Below are positions 1-10,121 of a stretch of 64,000 bases of DNA, one piece after another. Origin of the DNA: Methyloversatilis universalis EHg5 (lineage in GTDB: Bacteria > Pseudomonadota > Gammaproteobacteria > Burkholderiales > Rhodocyclaceae). The first letter of the stretch is position 1. The number at the start of each line of letters is the position of its first letter. Made by a program: the position numbers and the translations under genes. Under the pieces are notes generated by a model. That model searched no databases. It was not told the origin of the DNA and was given only the letters and a program-made list of their open reading frames with translations. Location: the NCBI RefSeq assembly GCF_000378945.1, contig NZ_KB900539.1, forward strand, positions 1,590,527-1,654,526, written 5' to 3'.

Positions 1-1603
1 GGATTTCATGGCTCATGTTGGCCAGGAATTCGCTGCGGGCCTGAGCGGCGCTTTCGGCGGCCAGCTTGGCGCGTATAAGCGCCTGTTCGGCTTCCTTGCG
101 CGGCGTGATGTCGATGGCGAAGACGATGTAGTGTCCGGCGCTGCCGTCCGGCGGCGGATCGAAGAACACGCCGATCTCTATCGGAACCTGGCTGCCGTCA
201 CCGCGCAGCGCGCTGCCTTCAAGGCGCAGGCTGCCTTCGGCGCGCAGGCGCTGTTCCATCGTTTTCATGCCGTCGCGCGAGAAATCGGCCAGCACGGCGC
301 TGGCAGGCAGGCCGATGATGCGTTCGCGGGGCCGTCCGAACAGCGTGCAGGCCTGATCGTTCACCGCGTTGAAGCAGCCGGTTTCCGCGTCTATCCACTG
401 GATGGCAACGCCGGCGTGGTCGAGCGCGAACTGGGTTTCTTCCAGCTGCCGGTTGGCGGCTTCCAGTTCCGCGGTGCGGCTCGACACCAGCTCCTCCAGC
501 CGGTTGCGGTGGCGCGCCAGCTCTTCTTCGGCCAGCGTGCGGTCGGTGATGTCGTTCAGCACCGTGATGTTCGGGTCTTCGGTCATCATGCCGCCGATTT
601 CCACGATCTTGACGCTGCCGTCGCGGCAGGTCACCCGGTAGGGGCGGGCGCGTACCAGGCCGGAGGTTTGACGCGATGCTTCCAGCTCCTGCGCCCAGCC
701 GTTCAGCACTTCGCTGCGGTAGGCCGGGTCCGGGTAGGCGAGCTGGAACCAGGTGTGGGCGTCCGGAATGTCCTTCAGCGTGTAGCCGAAAGTGTCAACG
801 AAGCGGTCGTTCACGAACACGATGCGACCTTCGCGATCGAACAGGCTGATCGGAAATGGCAGCAGCCGGATCACCCGCTCGAAGCGTTCGGTCGAACGCG
901 ACAGCTCGGCGTTGCGCAGGCCGAGCTGGCGCACCATGGCGTCGATCGACTGGGTGAGCCGCTGCAGTTCGCCGACGAAATGCAGTTCGCCCAGCACGGT
1001 CTCCGAGTTTTCGCCGCGCGCCACATCGTTGGCATGGCGTTCGACCAGCCGCAGCGGCTGCAGCACCATGCGCTGCAGGCCGACATAGAGCGCCAGCGAC
1101 AGCACCGCGTCGAGCAGCAGAATGAGCAGTACCAGGGTGATCAATGCACTGCGCAGTTCCTGGTCTACGAAGCGCTCGGTACCGAACTGGCGGACCTGAC
1201 CGATGATCTGGTCCTCGAAGCGGATCGGCAGTTCGCTGACCGACAGGCCCTGGACGTCGATGTCGCCGTCGGCCCAGCGCGCTTCGCCGTCGCGACCACG
1301 CTCAAGCGTGAAGCGGGCGGTGTCCAGCTGTACGGTCAGACCATGTACCGACGGCTCGCGCATGCGGCTTTCCATCAGCTTGCGCACCTGTTCGTATTCG
1401 AGATTCCAGGCCGCCGGAGCCAGACTGATCGAAAGCTGTTCGGTGGCCAGTTGCAGTGCGCGGGTGAACTTGGCGCGCTCTCCCTGGCTGTAGCTGCGAT
1501 AGGCCAGCGCTCCAGCCGCGCCCAGCAGCACCGAAACCGTGACCACGATGAGCACGATGAGCAGTGCCGCGATCGAGGTGGGGGTGTGCGCCCGGCCCTT
1601 CAT
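1..1603 (-). CDS. PAS-domain sensor histidine kinase (3' end outside window)
   Basis: Membrane sensor kinase, read by translating the minus strand from an ATG at 1603. The first 35 residues carry one hydrophobic segment, and a second lies near residues 157-178, so a periplasmic sensing loop of about 120 residues is likely, followed by a HAMP-like stretch. Two PAS domains follow (about 240-355 and 385-505), with a coiled linker between them. The visible part ends inside the H-box: residues FLANMSHEI with the phosphoacceptor His at about residue 532, cut off by the window edge. The ATPase domain and any receiver domains lie to the left. The ligand and the partner regulator cannot be told from here. 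Confidence 0.9.
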   Translation of the reverse strand, partial: MKGRAHTPTSIAALLIVLIVVTVSVLLGAAGALAYRSYSQGERAKFTRALQLATEQLSISLAPAAWNLEYEQVRKLMESRMREPSVHGLTVQLDTARFTLERGRDGEARWADGDIDVQGLSVSELPIRFEDQIIGQVRQFGTERFVDQELRSALITLVLLILLLDAVLSLALYVGLQRMVLQPLRLVERHANDVARGENSETVLGELHFVGELQRLTQSIDAMVRQLGLRNAELSRSTERFERVIRLLPFPISLFDREGRIVFVNDRFVDTFGYTLKDIPDAHTWFQLAYPDPAYRSEVLNGWAQELEASRQTSGLVRARPYRVTCRDGSVKIVEIGGMMTEDPNITVLNDITDRTLAEEELARHRNRLEELVSSRTAELEAANRQLEETQFALDHAGVAIQWIDAETGCFNAVNDQACTLFGRPRERIIGLPASAVLADFSRDGMKTMEQRLRAEGSLRLEGSALRGDGSQVPIEIGVFFDPPPDGSAGHYIVFAIDITPRKEAEQALIRAKLAAESAAQARSEFLANMSHEI

Positions 1604-1804
1604 GTGCGATGAGCCGCCGGCAGGCGGGGCAGCGTGTGGAGGAGGGCTGATGCGTTCATGGGCGGTCGGTTGCCTGGTGGTCGCCGGCCGGGGCGTTCCG
1701 GTCGCTGCGGGTTGGTCGCTACGACCTCTGCATTATCGGCTGATGTTGCCCGATCTTTCACCTGCACATCGCACCGGGCCTGAGAAACAGGCGATCGGGA
1801 CAGG

Positions 1805-2317
1805 TCAGTGGTCGCACAGCGCCGCCTGCCACGCGGCCAGCTTGTGCCCGGCCGGCAGCCCGGCGTGGGCCGGGCTGGTCGAGGGCAGGCGTATCAGTTC
1901 GAGCGGCCGGAGCTGTGGCGCAATGTCGCGTCGGAACAGGCGTTCGGCGGTGCCGCCGTTGAAAGCCACCCGGGTGATGCGCGGGTGAGTGGCGAAGAAA
2001 TCGGCGAAATCGTTGGCCTGGGCGCTGCGCAGATCGATGTCGGCATCCAGGCTGCCCGGGCGCTCGCAGCTCTCCAGCACGTCCCACAGCGCGATGCCGG
2101 CGCGCATCAGTGCCTGCAGCCGGGCGTCGTAAGGCTGCTCCGGGCCGGCACCGAACAGCGCGCCCATGATGGGCCAGAACTGGTTGCGCGGATGCGCGTA
2201 GTAGCGGCCGGCGGCCAGCGAGGCGACGCCGGGCATGGAGCCGAGGATGAGGGTGTGCGCGGTGGCCGGATCGGCCACCGGTGGAAAGCTGCGCAGTCGC
2301 GGCGGGGTGTCGGCCAT
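1805..2317 (-). CDS. DNA-deoxyinosine (hypoxanthine) glycosylase, uracil-DNA glycosylase superfamily
   Basis: Predicted 170-residue base-excision repair enzyme that removes deaminated bases, chiefly hypoxanthine, from DNA. The N-terminal GSMPG motif (about residues 26-30), followed by YYAHPRNQFWPIMG, is the active-site loop pattern of the family-6 (HDG/Mug-like) branch of the superfamily. The C-terminal half has LPSTSPAHAG, the equivalent of the DNA-intercalation loop. Its length is normal for this compact family. The ATG lies 9 bp after the stop of the thioredoxin gene, so the two are probably cotranscribed. Substrate preference (hypoxanthine rather than uracil) is inferred from the family. 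Confidence 0.85.
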   Translation of the reverse strand: MADTPPRLRSFPPVADPATAHTLILGSMPGVASLAAGRYYAHPRNQFWPIMGALFGAGPEQPYDARLQALMRAGIALWDVLESCERPGSLDADIDLRSAQANDFADFFATHPRITRVAFNGGTAERLFRRDIAPQLRPLELIRLPSTSPAHAGLPAGHKLAAWQAALCDH

Positions 2318-2326
2318 GGGTCGGCG

Positions 2327-3208
2327 TCAGCGGTTGAGCACCGTGGCCAGTTCGCGCCGGTAGTGGCGGACCAGTGCGTGTTCCGAACCGAGCGCCGCGA
2401 ACAGGTCCAGCAGAAAGCGGCGGCCGGCGTCGTCTTCGAAGCCGCGGTCGCGGCTCACCACTTCCAGCGCCTGTTCCATCGCCTTTTCCCATCGTTCGTC
2501 GGCAGCCAGCGCCGAAGCCAGGGCCAGCCGCGCAGCGAGGTCACCCGGATTGCGGGCGATGCGGCCGACGTAGTCGGTGTCGTCCCCCGACGGCTGGCGG
2601 CGGGCGATGGCGATGCGCGCGTACAGGGTACCGATGCGCGCGCGGTCCTCCTGTTCGTAGGGCAGGGCGTCGAGCATGGCCTGCGCCTCGTCCAGCCGGC
2701 CGAGCGCGATCAGCGCCTCCACCCGGCCGAGCACCGCCGGTTCGAAGCCCGGGTCGATGGCCAGTGCACCCTGAAACAGACCGAGTGCCGCGGTCGAATC
2801 GCCGCGAGCCAGCGCACCCTGTGCGGCTTCGAATGCCGACAGCGCAGGCGAGGGCAGCAGTGCGTCCATGAAGGCGTGCAGTTCGCGGTCAGGCAGTACG
2901 CCGGTGAATTCATCGACCACCACGCCGCCGACGAAGGCCTTCACGTTCGGGATGCCGCGTACGCCGAAGCGGCGCGCCAGTTCCGGGTTGTCGTCCGAAT
3001 TGATCTTGGCCAGCCGCACCCGGCCGGCGTAGTCGGCCGCCAGCGCCTCCAGCCGCGGCGTGAGCGCGCGGCAGGGCTGGCACCAGGGCGCCCAGAAATC
3101 GACCAGCACCGGCAGGGTGTGCGATGCGTCGATCACGTCGCGCTGGAAATTGGTCAGATTGACCTCGATCACGTCGGCGCCGGGGCTGGCCGGGGCGTCT
3201 GCGGACAT
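2327..3208 (-). CDS. cnoX: Thioredoxin/TPR co-chaperone, CnoX (YbbN) family
   Basis: A 293-residue cytoplasmic protein: a thioredoxin domain (about residues 12-115) followed by TPR-like helical repeats to the C-terminus, the CnoX/YbbN layout. The thioredoxin site is WAPWCQPC, with Cys43 and Cys46, so both redox cysteines are kept; in E. coli CnoX the motif lacks the first cysteine. Family members hold unfolded proteins for GroEL and DnaK during oxidative stress. The start is set by the sequence AAGGAG seven bases before the ATG. An open frame continues upstream but is antisense to purL and not coding. The glycosylase gene follows 9 bp downstream. Confidence 0.93.
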   Translation of the reverse strand: MSADAPASPGADVIEVNLTNFQRDVIDASHTLPVLVDFWAPWCQPCRALTPRLEALAADYAGRVRLAKINSDDNPELARRFGVRGIPNVKAFVGGVVVDEFTGVLPDRELHAFMDALLPSPALSAFEAAQGALARGDSTAALGLFQGALAIDPGFEPAVLGRVEALIALGRLDEAQAMLDALPYEQEDRARIGTLYARIAIARRQPSGDDTDYVGRIARNPGDLAARLALASALAADERWEKAMEQALEVVSRDRGFEDDAGRRFLLDLFAALGSEHALVRHYRRELATVLNR

Positions 3209-3351
3209 GTTCACTCCTTCTGGAAACCGGTTCGGCACGCGCAGCCATCCGCCGCGTGCGGATGCAATGGTACAAGGCCCGGAGGCCGCGCCGGGCAGGG
3301 CAGCCTGCTTGCGCAGCGCAACAGCCCCTAGGGCGGCCGTGCCATAGCCTT

Positions 3352-3357
3352 TATAAT
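3352..3357 (+). promoter_or_regulatory. Candidate -10 element for purL
   Basis: A perfect TATAAT lies 55 bp before the purL ATG, in the short AT-rich stretch between the divergent cnoX and purL genes. No convincing -35 hexamer is seen at 16-18 bp. I looked for a PurR-like operator and did not recognise one. Confidence 0.45.
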
Positions 3358-3412
3358 TGCGCTTTTGGCCGCACCGTCGCCGGTGCCCGCCGACCATCCC
3401 TCCGCTTCGTTC

Positions 3413-6400
3413 ATGGCCCACATCCTCAAGCTCCGCGGCACGCCCGCCCTTTCCGCCGCTCGTCTTTCGCGTCTGGCCGACGCCTGCCGCACGGCCGCGC
3501 CCAAGCTGCGCGACCTGACGGCCACCCAGTATTTCTTCGTCGAATGTGCGGCCGAGCCGTCGGCCGAAGAGCGTGCGCGTCTGTGCGCGCTGCTCGCCGC
3601 GCAGTCGGCGGAGGCGGTCGACGGGCCGGCGCTGCTGGTGACGCCGCGCCTGGGCACGATTTCGCCGTGGTCGTCCAAGGCCAGCGACATCGCTCGCAAC
3701 TGCGGTCTGGCCAGCGTGCAGCGCATTGAGCGCGGCGTGCTGTACGAGCTGACGCTGTCGCGTGGCCTGCTGGGCGGCGGCGCGCTGGACGACGCGGAGC
3801 GCGTGGCGCTGGCCGGCCTGCTGCACGACCGCATGACCGAATCGGTGTTCGGCAGCCTCGCTGACGCGGAGGCGCTGTTCAGCCACGTGCCGCCGCGTCC
3901 GCTGGTGAGCGTGTCGCTCGCGGAAGGGCGCGCCTCGCTGGAGCGCGCGAACACCGAACTGGGCCTGGCGCTGTCCGACGACGAAATCGACTATCTGCTC
4001 GACGCCTACACGAAGCTGGGCCGCGATCCGACCGACGTCGAACTGATGATGTTCGCCCAGGCGAACTCCGAGCACTGCCGGCACAAGATTTTCAACGCCA
4101 GCTGGACCATTGACTACCAGCCGCAGGACATGAGCCTGTTCGGCATGATCCGCGAAACCCACAAGGCCACGCCGCAGCACACCGTGGTGGCCTATTCGGA
4201 CAACGCGGCGGTGATCGAGGGCGCGACCACCGAGCCGGTGGCCCGCTTCTACCCGGACCGCAACGGCCGCTGGGGCTGGCACGAAGAGTCCATGCACTTC
4301 CTGGCCAAGGTCGAGACGCACAACCACCCGACCGCGATTTCGCCCTTCCCGGGCGCGGCCACCGGCGCCGGCGGCGAAATCCGCGACGAGGGCGCGACCG
4401 GTCGCGGCGCGAAGCCGAAAGCCGGTCTGGCCGGCTTCTCGGTGTCCAACCTGAACATTCCAGGCTTCGAACAGCCTTGGGAACGCGTGGATGGCGAGCT
4501 GTACGGCAAGCCCGAGCGCATCGCCTCGGCGCTGCAGATCATGATCGACGGTCCGCTGGGTGCCGCGGCGTTCAACAACGAATTCGGCCGGCCGAACCTC
4601 GCCGGCTACTTCCGCACCTTCGAACTGCCCTTCATGGGCGAAATGCGCGGCTATCACAAGCCCATCATGATCGCCGGCGGCATCGGCAACATTGCCGCAC
4701 GCGACGCGCTGAAGATCGAATTCCCGGCCGGCACCAGGCTGGTCGTGCTGGGCGGCCCGGCCATGCTGATCGGTCTGGGCGGCGGTGCTGCGTCGAGCAT
4801 GACCACCGGCACCAATACCGCCGATCTCGACTTCGCGTCGGTGCAGCGCGGCAACCCGGAAATCGAGCGCCGGGCGCAGGAAGTGATCGACCGCTGCTGG
4901 CAGATGCAGGACGACAACCCCATTCTCGCGGTGCACGACGTCGGCGCCGGCGGCCTGTCTAACGCGCTGCCGGAACTGGCCTATGGCGCCGGTCATGGCG
5001 CCTGGTTCGACCTGCGCGCGATCAACAGCGAAGAGTCGGGCATGAGCCCCGCCGAACTGTGGTGCAACGAATCGCAGGAGCGCTACGTGCTCGCGATCGG
5101 CCCTGAGCGCATCGCCGAATTCGAGGCGCTGTGCGCGCGCGAGCGCTGCCCGTATGCGGTTTTGGGCGAGGCGACCGCCGACGGTCAGCTCACGGTGGCC
5201 GATCCGCTGTTCAATACGAAGCCGGTCGACATGCCGATGGACGTGCTGCTCGGCAAGCCGCCCAAGATGCACCGCACCGTGTCGCGCCGCCCGGCCTATG
5301 CGCCGCCGATGGACGTGGCCGGCTACGACCTGAAGGACGCCGCCTACCGCGTGCTGCGCATGCCGGCGGTGGCCAGCAAGTCCTTCCTGATCACCATCGG
5401 CGACCGCTCGGTCGGCGGCCTTACCGCGCGTGACCAGTTCGTCGGCCCGTGGCAGGTGCCGGTGGCCGACGTCGCGGTGACCTGCGAAAGCTTTTCCGGC
5501 TATCGCGGCGAGGCATTCGCGATGGGCGAACGCACGCCGGTGGCGCTGCTGGACGGCCCGGCCTCCGGCCGCATGGCGATCGGCGAAGCGATCACCAACC
5601 TGATCGCCGCCGACGTGCGCAGCTTCGAGCGCATCAAGCTGTCGGCGAACTGGATGGCGGCCGCCGGTCACAAGGGCGAGGACGCGGCACTGTTCGATAC
5701 GGTGAAGGCGGTGGCGCTGGACTTCTGTCCGGCGCTGGGCCTGGCGATTCCGGTCGGCAAGGACAGTCTGTCGATGAAGACCCGCTGGTCGGACGGCGAT
5801 ACGCAGAAGGAAGTGGTGGCGCCGCTGTCACTGGTCATCACCGCCTTCGCCGGCGTCGAGGACGTGCGCCGCACGCTCACGCCGCAGCTGCTGATCGACC
5901 CGGAAATCGAGACCGAACTGCTGCTGATCGATCTCGGCCAGATGAAGAACCGCCTCGGCGGTTCGGCCTTCGCCCAGGCTTTCGGCGTGGTCGGCGAACA
6001 CGCGCCGGATGCCGACGCTACGCTGCTCGGCCGCCTGCTGCCGGCGATCAGCCGTCTGCGTGACGCCGGCCTGGTGCTGGCCTACCACGACCGCTCCGAT
6101 GGCGGCCTGTTCGCCACGCTGTGCGAAATGGCGTTCGCGTCGCATGTCGGCCTGTCGATCAATCTCGACACGCTGGCCTACGACCCGCTGCTGGTCGACG
6201 TCGATTCGCTGGCCAAGAAACCGGATGCGGTGCGCGGCCGCTTCAACGACCGCACCTTCTCGGCGCTGTTCGCTGAAGAGCTGGGCGCGGTGATCCAGAT
6301 CCGCGTCGATCAGCGTTCGCAGGTGATGGACATCCTGCGCGAAGCCGGTCTGTCGGGCGTTACCCACGGCCTCGGCAATCCGAACGATCGCGACGAAATC

Positions 6401-7384
6401 CGCTTCTGGCACAACGCCAAGGTCATCTTCAGCGAGTCGCGCGTCGACCTGCAGAAGGCATGGACCGAAACCAGCCACCGCATCGCGCTGCTGCGCGACG
6501 ACGCCGACTGCGCGCGCGAGGAATTCGCGCTGCTGGACGACAAGTCGGACACGGGCCTGTTTGCCGCGCTTACCTTCGAGCCGCAGCAGGATATCGCCGC
6601 ACCTTACATCGCGAAGGGCGTGCGTCCGCGCATCGCCATCCTGCGCGAGCAGGGCGTGAACGGCCAGGTCGAAATGGCGGCCGCCTTCGACCGCGCCGGT
6701 TTCGACGCGCAGGACGTGCACATGTCCGACCTGATGGCCGGCCGCGTGAAACTGGCCGACTTCAAGGGTCTGGCAGCCTGCGGCGGCTTTTCCTACGGTG
6801 ACGTGCTGGGCGCCGGTTCGGGCTGGGCCAAGTCCATCCTGTTCCATCCGGCACTGCGGGATGCCTTCGCCGAGTACTTCGCCCGACCGGACACCTTCGC
6901 GCTGGGCGTGTGCAACGGCTGCCAGATGATGAGCCAGCTGGCCGACATCATTCCGGGTGCTGCGCACTGGCCGCGCTTCGAGCGCAACCGCTCGGAGCAG
7001 TTCGAGGCGCGCTTCGCCCAGGTCGAAATCGTCGAATCGCCGTCCATCCTGTTCCGCGGCATGGCCGGCTCCAAGCTGCCCATCGTGGTGTCGCACGGCG
7101 AGGGCCGCGCGGTATTCGCTGACGAACAGGCGCAGACGCTGGCCCGCGTCGCCATGCGCTATATCGACCACGACGGCACCGTGGCCAGCCGCTACCCGCG
7201 CAACCCCAACGGTTCGCCGGCCGGCATCACTTCGGTCACCAGCGACGACGGTCGGGTCACCATCCTGATGCCGCACCCTGAGCGCATCTTCCGTACCGTG
7301 CAGATGAGCTGGCACCCGTCGCACTGGGGCGAAGACAGCCCGTGGATGCGCATGTTCAGAAATGCGCGGGTGTGGGTGGGCTGA
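3413..7384 (+). CDS. purL: Phosphoribosylformylglycinamidine synthase (FGAM synthetase), large single-chain type
   Basis: Fourth step of purine synthesis: FGAR plus glutamine and ATP gives FGAM. The product is 1323 residues, normal for the fused proteobacterial enzyme, with an N-terminal FGAR-AT/PurS-like domain, two AIRS-like ATP-binding halves, and a C-terminal class I glutamine amidotransferase domain. The amidotransferase nucleophile is Cys1167 in GVCNGCQMM, and the His1288/Glu1290 pair sits in MPHPERIF. The metal- and substrate-binding stretch [13 protein letters not shown] is intact. I chose the ATG at 3413 because [14 protein letters not shown] matches the usual N-terminus; an upstream TTG would add 16 poorly conserved residues. 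It is monocistronic, with a terminator 17 bp downstream. Confidence 0.98.
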   Translation: MAHILKLRGTPALSAARLSRLADACRTAAPKLRDLTATQYFFVECAAEPSAEERARLCALLAAQSAEAVDGPALLVTPRLGTISPWSSKASDIARNCGLASVQRIERGVLYELTLSRGLLGGGALDDAERVALAGLLHDRMTESVFGSLADAEALFSHVPPRPLVSVSLAEGRASLERANTELGLALSDDEIDYLLDAYTKLGRDPTDVELMMFAQANSEHCRHKIFNASWTIDYQPQDMSLFGMIRETHKATPQHTVVAYSDNAAVIEGATTEPVARFYPDRNGRWGWHEESMHFLAKVETHNHPTAISPFPGAATGAGGEIRDEGATGRGAKPKAGLAGFSVSNLNIPGFEQPWERVDGELYGKPERIASALQIMIDGPLGAAAFNNEFGRPNLAGYFRTFELPFMGEMRGYHKPIMIAGGIGNIAARDALKIEFPAGTRLVVLGGPAMLIGLGGGAASSMTTGTNTADLDFASVQRGNPEIERRAQEVIDRCWQMQDDNPILAVHDVGAGGLSNALPELAYGAGHGAWFDLRAINSEESGMSPAELWCNESQERYVLAIGPERIAEFEALCARERCPYAVLGEATADGQLTVADPLFNTKPVDMPMDVLLGKPPKMHRTVSRRPAYAPPMDVAGYDLKDAAYRVLRMPAVASKSFLITIGDRSVGGLTARDQFVGPWQVPVADVAVTCESFSGYRGEAFAMGERTPVALLDGPASGRMAIGEAITNLIAADVRSFERIKLSANWMAAAGHKGEDAALFDTVKAVALDFCPALGLAIPVGKDSLSMKTRWSDGDTQKEVVAPLSLVITAFAGVEDVRRTLTPQLLIDPEIETELLLIDLGQMKNRLGGSAFAQAFGVVGEHAPDADATLLGRLLPAISRLRDAGLVLAYHDRSDGGLFATLCEMAFASHVGLSINLDTLAYDPLLVDVDSLAKKPDAVRGRFNDRTFSALFAEELGAVIQIRVDQRSQVMDILREAGLSGVTHGLGNPNDRDEIRFWHNAKVIFSESRVDLQKAWTETSHRIALLRDDADCAREEFALLDDKSDTGLFAALTFEPQQDIAAPYIAKGVRPRIAILREQGVNGQVEMAAAFDRAGFDAQDVHMSDLMAGRVKLADFKGLAACGGFSYGDVLGAGSGWAKSILFHPALRDAFAEYFARPDTFALGVCNGCQMMSQLADIIPGAAHWPRFERNRSEQFEARFAQVEIVESPSILFRGMAGSKLPIVVSHGEGRAVFADEQAQTLARVAMRYIDHDGTVASRYPRNPNGSPAGITSVTSDDGRVTILMPHPERIFRTVQMSWHPSHWGEDSPWMRMFRNARVWVG

Positions 7385-7401
7385 GCCCTCGCACACAGAC
7401 G

Positions 7402-7427
7402 AAAGGGCCTGCGCAAGCGGGCCCTTT
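7402..7427 (+). terminator. Rho-independent terminator of purL
   Basis: An 8-bp GC-rich stem (GGGCCTGC pairing with GCGGGCCC, one G-T pair) with a GCAA loop, flanked by AAA on the left and TTTT on the right. It lies 17 bp after the purL stop and could also work weakly for transcripts from the opposite strand. Confidence 0.85.
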
Positions 7428-7432
7428 TCGTT

Positions 7433-7717
7433 TCACGACTGCAGAAGACGTGCCGCCAGCCGTCGGGCCGGGAGCAATGAGCGCGTCGAATGAAAGCGCT
7501 TTCTGGTCAACCGAAAAGAAAGCCCTTCGAGCCGCCATGGCCGTACGGAGGTGATGACGCCATCGGCAGAGTCAATTGCCTGCATCTGGCTCTGCAGCCC
7601 GGGCTTCATGGCGGCGAACAGCGCCCTGATAGCCGTCTTCGGCCGGTCGGCCCGCGGACCGCCGATGTTCAGGATGCCGACATGCGCGCTGATGTGGATC
7701 CTGATGGGGAGCGGCAC
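7433..7717 (-). CDS. Possible small coupled open reading frame after the TonB receptor gene
   Basis: A 94-codon frame begins with GTG two bases after the TonB-receptor stop codon and ends just before the purL terminator. The first 55 residues (from PLPIRIHISAHVGIL) look protein-like, while the C-terminal part is rich in Arg and less convincing. I recognise no family. The tight junction could mean translational coupling, a decayed gene remnant, or chance. It fills most of the otherwise empty 335 bp between purL and the receptor gene. Confidence 0.25.
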   Translation of the reverse strand: MPLPIRIHISAHVGILNIGGPRADRPKTAIRALFAAMKPGLQSQMQAIDSADGVITSVRPWRLEGLSFRLTRKRFHSTRSLLPARRLAARLLQS

Positions 7718-7719
7718 AT

Positions 7720-9849
7720 CTAGAACCTGACCGTGACGCCAACCTCCGCGTACCGTCCCGGCGCGGCAAGGAATGAAGCCGAGTAATACTGATGGTCGAG
7801 CAGATTCAGGATCTTGATGTAGTAGTCGTTGTCTCCCAGGGTCTTGTTGATCTTCAAATCAACCACCCGGTAGTCCGGCAGGTTCTGGGTCCCAAAATAA
7901 CCGGCGACACCCTTGACCACGTTGGTGTAATTCCCGTCGCTGCTGGCGTTGCCGCTGCCCTGGCTATACATGCTTCTCACTGGCCCGACATAATTGACGC
8001 TCAGATTGGCGGTGAGGCCGCTTCCGGTGTAATTCAATCCGTACGATGATTTGTGCAGTGGAATATCCGTTACCTGCAGATTCATCATCTTGTCATAGGC
8101 GTTCGTGTAAGAGTAGTTTGCGAATGCCCTGATGCTATTGCCAATAGTCTGGCTGAATTCCACATCGAAGCCGCGCATTTCAACTTCGGGTATGTTGAAG
8201 TACTGGGTGTGCCCGCCACCGCCGCCAGTGCCTTTGATCATGTTCGTAATGTGTCTGTTGAATCCGGTGACGCCGAAGTTGAATCCGTAGCCTGTCGAAG
8301 CCTCCAGGCCGAATTCACGGTTGAGACCTTCTTCCGGCAAGACAGTGGCGCCGAAGTAGGGAATCATCGTGCCTCCGCTGTTCATCGGAACCTGTGCGGG
8401 TGCAGACCTTTCCATCGCAGTGGGGGCCCTGAAGCTCTTGCCGATTGATGCGCGCAATGCAATACCTTCGATTGGCCTGAAGTTCAGGGCAAGAACCGGA
8501 TCGTTCGATGAATAAGTGCCGGTTTGCTCCTTACGGGCGGGAGCCGTCCACCTTACGTTCTTCACGGCCACGTGATCTTCAACCGCATTGAGCCTGTAGC
8601 CCACGCTCACATCGAGTCGGCTGGTCAGGTTGGAAACGATTTGCATATAGAGGCTTCTGCCGGTGTAACGGTAGTCGCCACGGGCGTAGGTGATCGGCGG
8701 AGTGCCCGGCGGCAGCGGTGTCTGCTCGAGAAAACTCCGCTTTTCCTCCGAATATCCCCAGGTGAGCGTATTGGTCCTGCCTGCCCTGATCGTGTGCTGC
8801 AGTTCATAGCCATTCGTATCGCCATTCCAGTCGATGCGCTGGAAACCCGAGGTCGTCAGCAGGCTTTTCAATTCGGATCGATAGAGTCTCAGGCTGATGT
8901 CGTTGTTCTCGTTCAGCCTCCTGTTGTATATGGAACCAAGGTATGACTCCTTGATGGGGTCGTATCCCCAGTTGTAAGTGGGGCCGCCACCGATGGCGCC
9001 ACCGCCGAAATAGTTGTTCTGCATCGTCAGCGTGCTGCCGCCACCCGGATACCCAACGCGAGCCGTTGCGTTATACCGGTTTGGCAGTTGCCTTGTTGTG
9101 TCAGAAGTCGAGCCGAATACGGTCAGCGATGTCTCCGGGCTGATATCCCATTTCAGCTTCCCGTTGAGGTATTGCGAGTCTTCGGCCGTATGGCTTTCAA
9201 ATCCTCCGATGTTGTTCGGATTGTCGTTGTGGCCGTCGGTGCTGCTCTTCTTTGCTCCAAGGTAGTAGCTGATATTTTCGGTGCTTCCGGCGAGTGAGGC
9301 CGAATATGTTTCTGAACCCCAGCTTCCCTTGGCCAGCCCCACTGATCCGGAAAGCCTGCCGCTGGAGTTTTTCGTTGTAATGAATATCACGCCGCCAGGT
9401 GCGTTGCTTCCGAAAATGACGGGCGAAGGTCCTTTGAATATCTCTATCTTCTCAATGTTGTCGGTCGGGATTATCGACAGATCGATTCTGGCATCGCCAC
9501 CCCCGTTGATCATCACTCCGTCGATGATGACCTTGGTGCTATTGGCATCACTGCCGCGAATCTGCGCCACCTTCCGGCCCTTCACATTGCTGCCGGTCAC
9601 GTACAGCCCTGCCACATCCTTCACGGCTTCATCTACCGTTCTTGCCCCTTTGGCATTGATCTCATCTTCCGTGACAACTGTCATTTTCACGGGAATCTTG
9701 AGGGGGTTGATTCGCTCGCCTGTGATGACGACTTCGCGAAGCGTCACGTGATCAGCAGCTACGTTACTTTCTGCGGCGGCGGCGGCGGCGGGTAAGGCAA
9801 AAGCGGAAGCCAGCAAGGCCGGATTGAAAGAGAGTCTTGAGCGTTTCAC
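7720..9849 (-). CDS. TonB-dependent outer-membrane receptor
   Basis: A 709-residue outer-membrane receptor. It has an Ala-rich signal peptide (about residues 1-27), a TonB-box-like LREVVIT just after it, a plug domain (about 45-160; motifs IRGSDANSTKVIIDG and IFKGPSPVIFGSNAPGGVI), and a beta-barrel ending in aromatic Phe (GVTVRF). The GTG at 9849 is preferred because GGAAAG lies seven bases upstream; the TTG at 9864 has no such site. It follows, on the same strand and 272 bp downstream, a TupA/WtpA-like periplasmic binding protein gene that has a ModE-like operator. The substrate could therefore be molybdate, tungstate or a complex of these, but the receptor sequence alone does not show it; a siderophore-type ligand is the alternative. 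Confidence 0.93.
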   Translation of the reverse strand: MKRSRLSFNPALLASAFALPAAAAAAESNVAADHVTLREVVITGERINPLKIPVKMTVVTEDEINAKGARTVDEAVKDVAGLYVTGSNVKGRKVAQIRGSDANSTKVIIDGVMINGGGDARIDLSIIPTDNIEKIEIFKGPSPVIFGSNAPGGVIFITTKNSSGRLSGSVGLAKGSWGSETYSASLAGSTENISYYLGAKKSSTDGHNDNPNNIGGFESHTAEDSQYLNGKLKWDISPETSLTVFGSTSDTTRQLPNRYNATARVGYPGGGSTLTMQNNYFGGGAIGGGPTYNWGYDPIKESYLGSIYNRRLNENNDISLRLYRSELKSLLTTSGFQRIDWNGDTNGYELQHTIRAGRTNTLTWGYSEEKRSFLEQTPLPPGTPPITYARGDYRYTGRSLYMQIVSNLTSRLDVSVGYRLNAVEDHVAVKNVRWTAPARKEQTGTYSSNDPVLALNFRPIEGIALRASIGKSFRAPTAMERSAPAQVPMNSGGTMIPYFGATVLPEEGLNREFGLEASTGYGFNFGVTGFNRHITNMIKGTGGGGGHTQYFNIPEVEMRGFDVEFSQTIGNSIRAFANYSYTNAYDKMMNLQVTDIPLHKSSYGLNYTGSGLTANLSVNYVGPVRSMYSQGSGNASSDGNYTNVVKGVAGYFGTQNLPDYRVVDLKINKTLGDNDYYIKILNLLDHQYYSASFLAAPGRYAEVGVTVRF

Positions 9850-10121
9850 GAAAGTGCTTTCCAAGCGCAGTGGCGGCCTTGTTCGGGTGTGGTCATGAAG
9901 CCAGCGTGTCAGCGGCCGGCGCAGAATCCGGGCCTTGTGCCCCTGGCGGTGGCCTCGCGTTCGCGGGAGATCTGCCGGTCGTCATGGATGCCCGGTTCCG
10001 GCATCGGCTTCTTCCGGGTGGTGTTGTGCCCGCGTTGTTCGCGTATGTCCCGCGTACGAGCCCTCCGTTGCAGCACGGGCTCTGGCTGCCACGCAGTGCC
10101 AGCGGAAACCGGCAACGGGAC

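Noticed and set aside
8-1612. A 534-codon plus-strand frame at the left edge
   Set aside because: The minus strand encodes a histidine kinase with PAS domains and an H-box; the plus frame has no recognisable domain.
3209-5671. A very long minus-strand open frame that extends the thioredoxin co-chaperone gene upstream by about 820 codons
   Set aside because: It is antisense to purL, has Arg/His/Ala-rich composition, and the ATG at 3208 with AAGGAG gives a complete protein.
9775-9792. A GCC-type trinucleotide repeat in the TonB receptor gene as a phase-variation tract
   Set aside because: It encodes alanines of the signal peptide, and a three-base unit would not shift the frame.
9850-10121. 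A riboswitch (cobalamin or molybdenum-cofactor type) in the leader of the TonB receptor gene
   Set aside because: I searched the 272 bp for a B12-box-like motif and for the usual conserved cores and found none; only ordinary GC-rich pairings.
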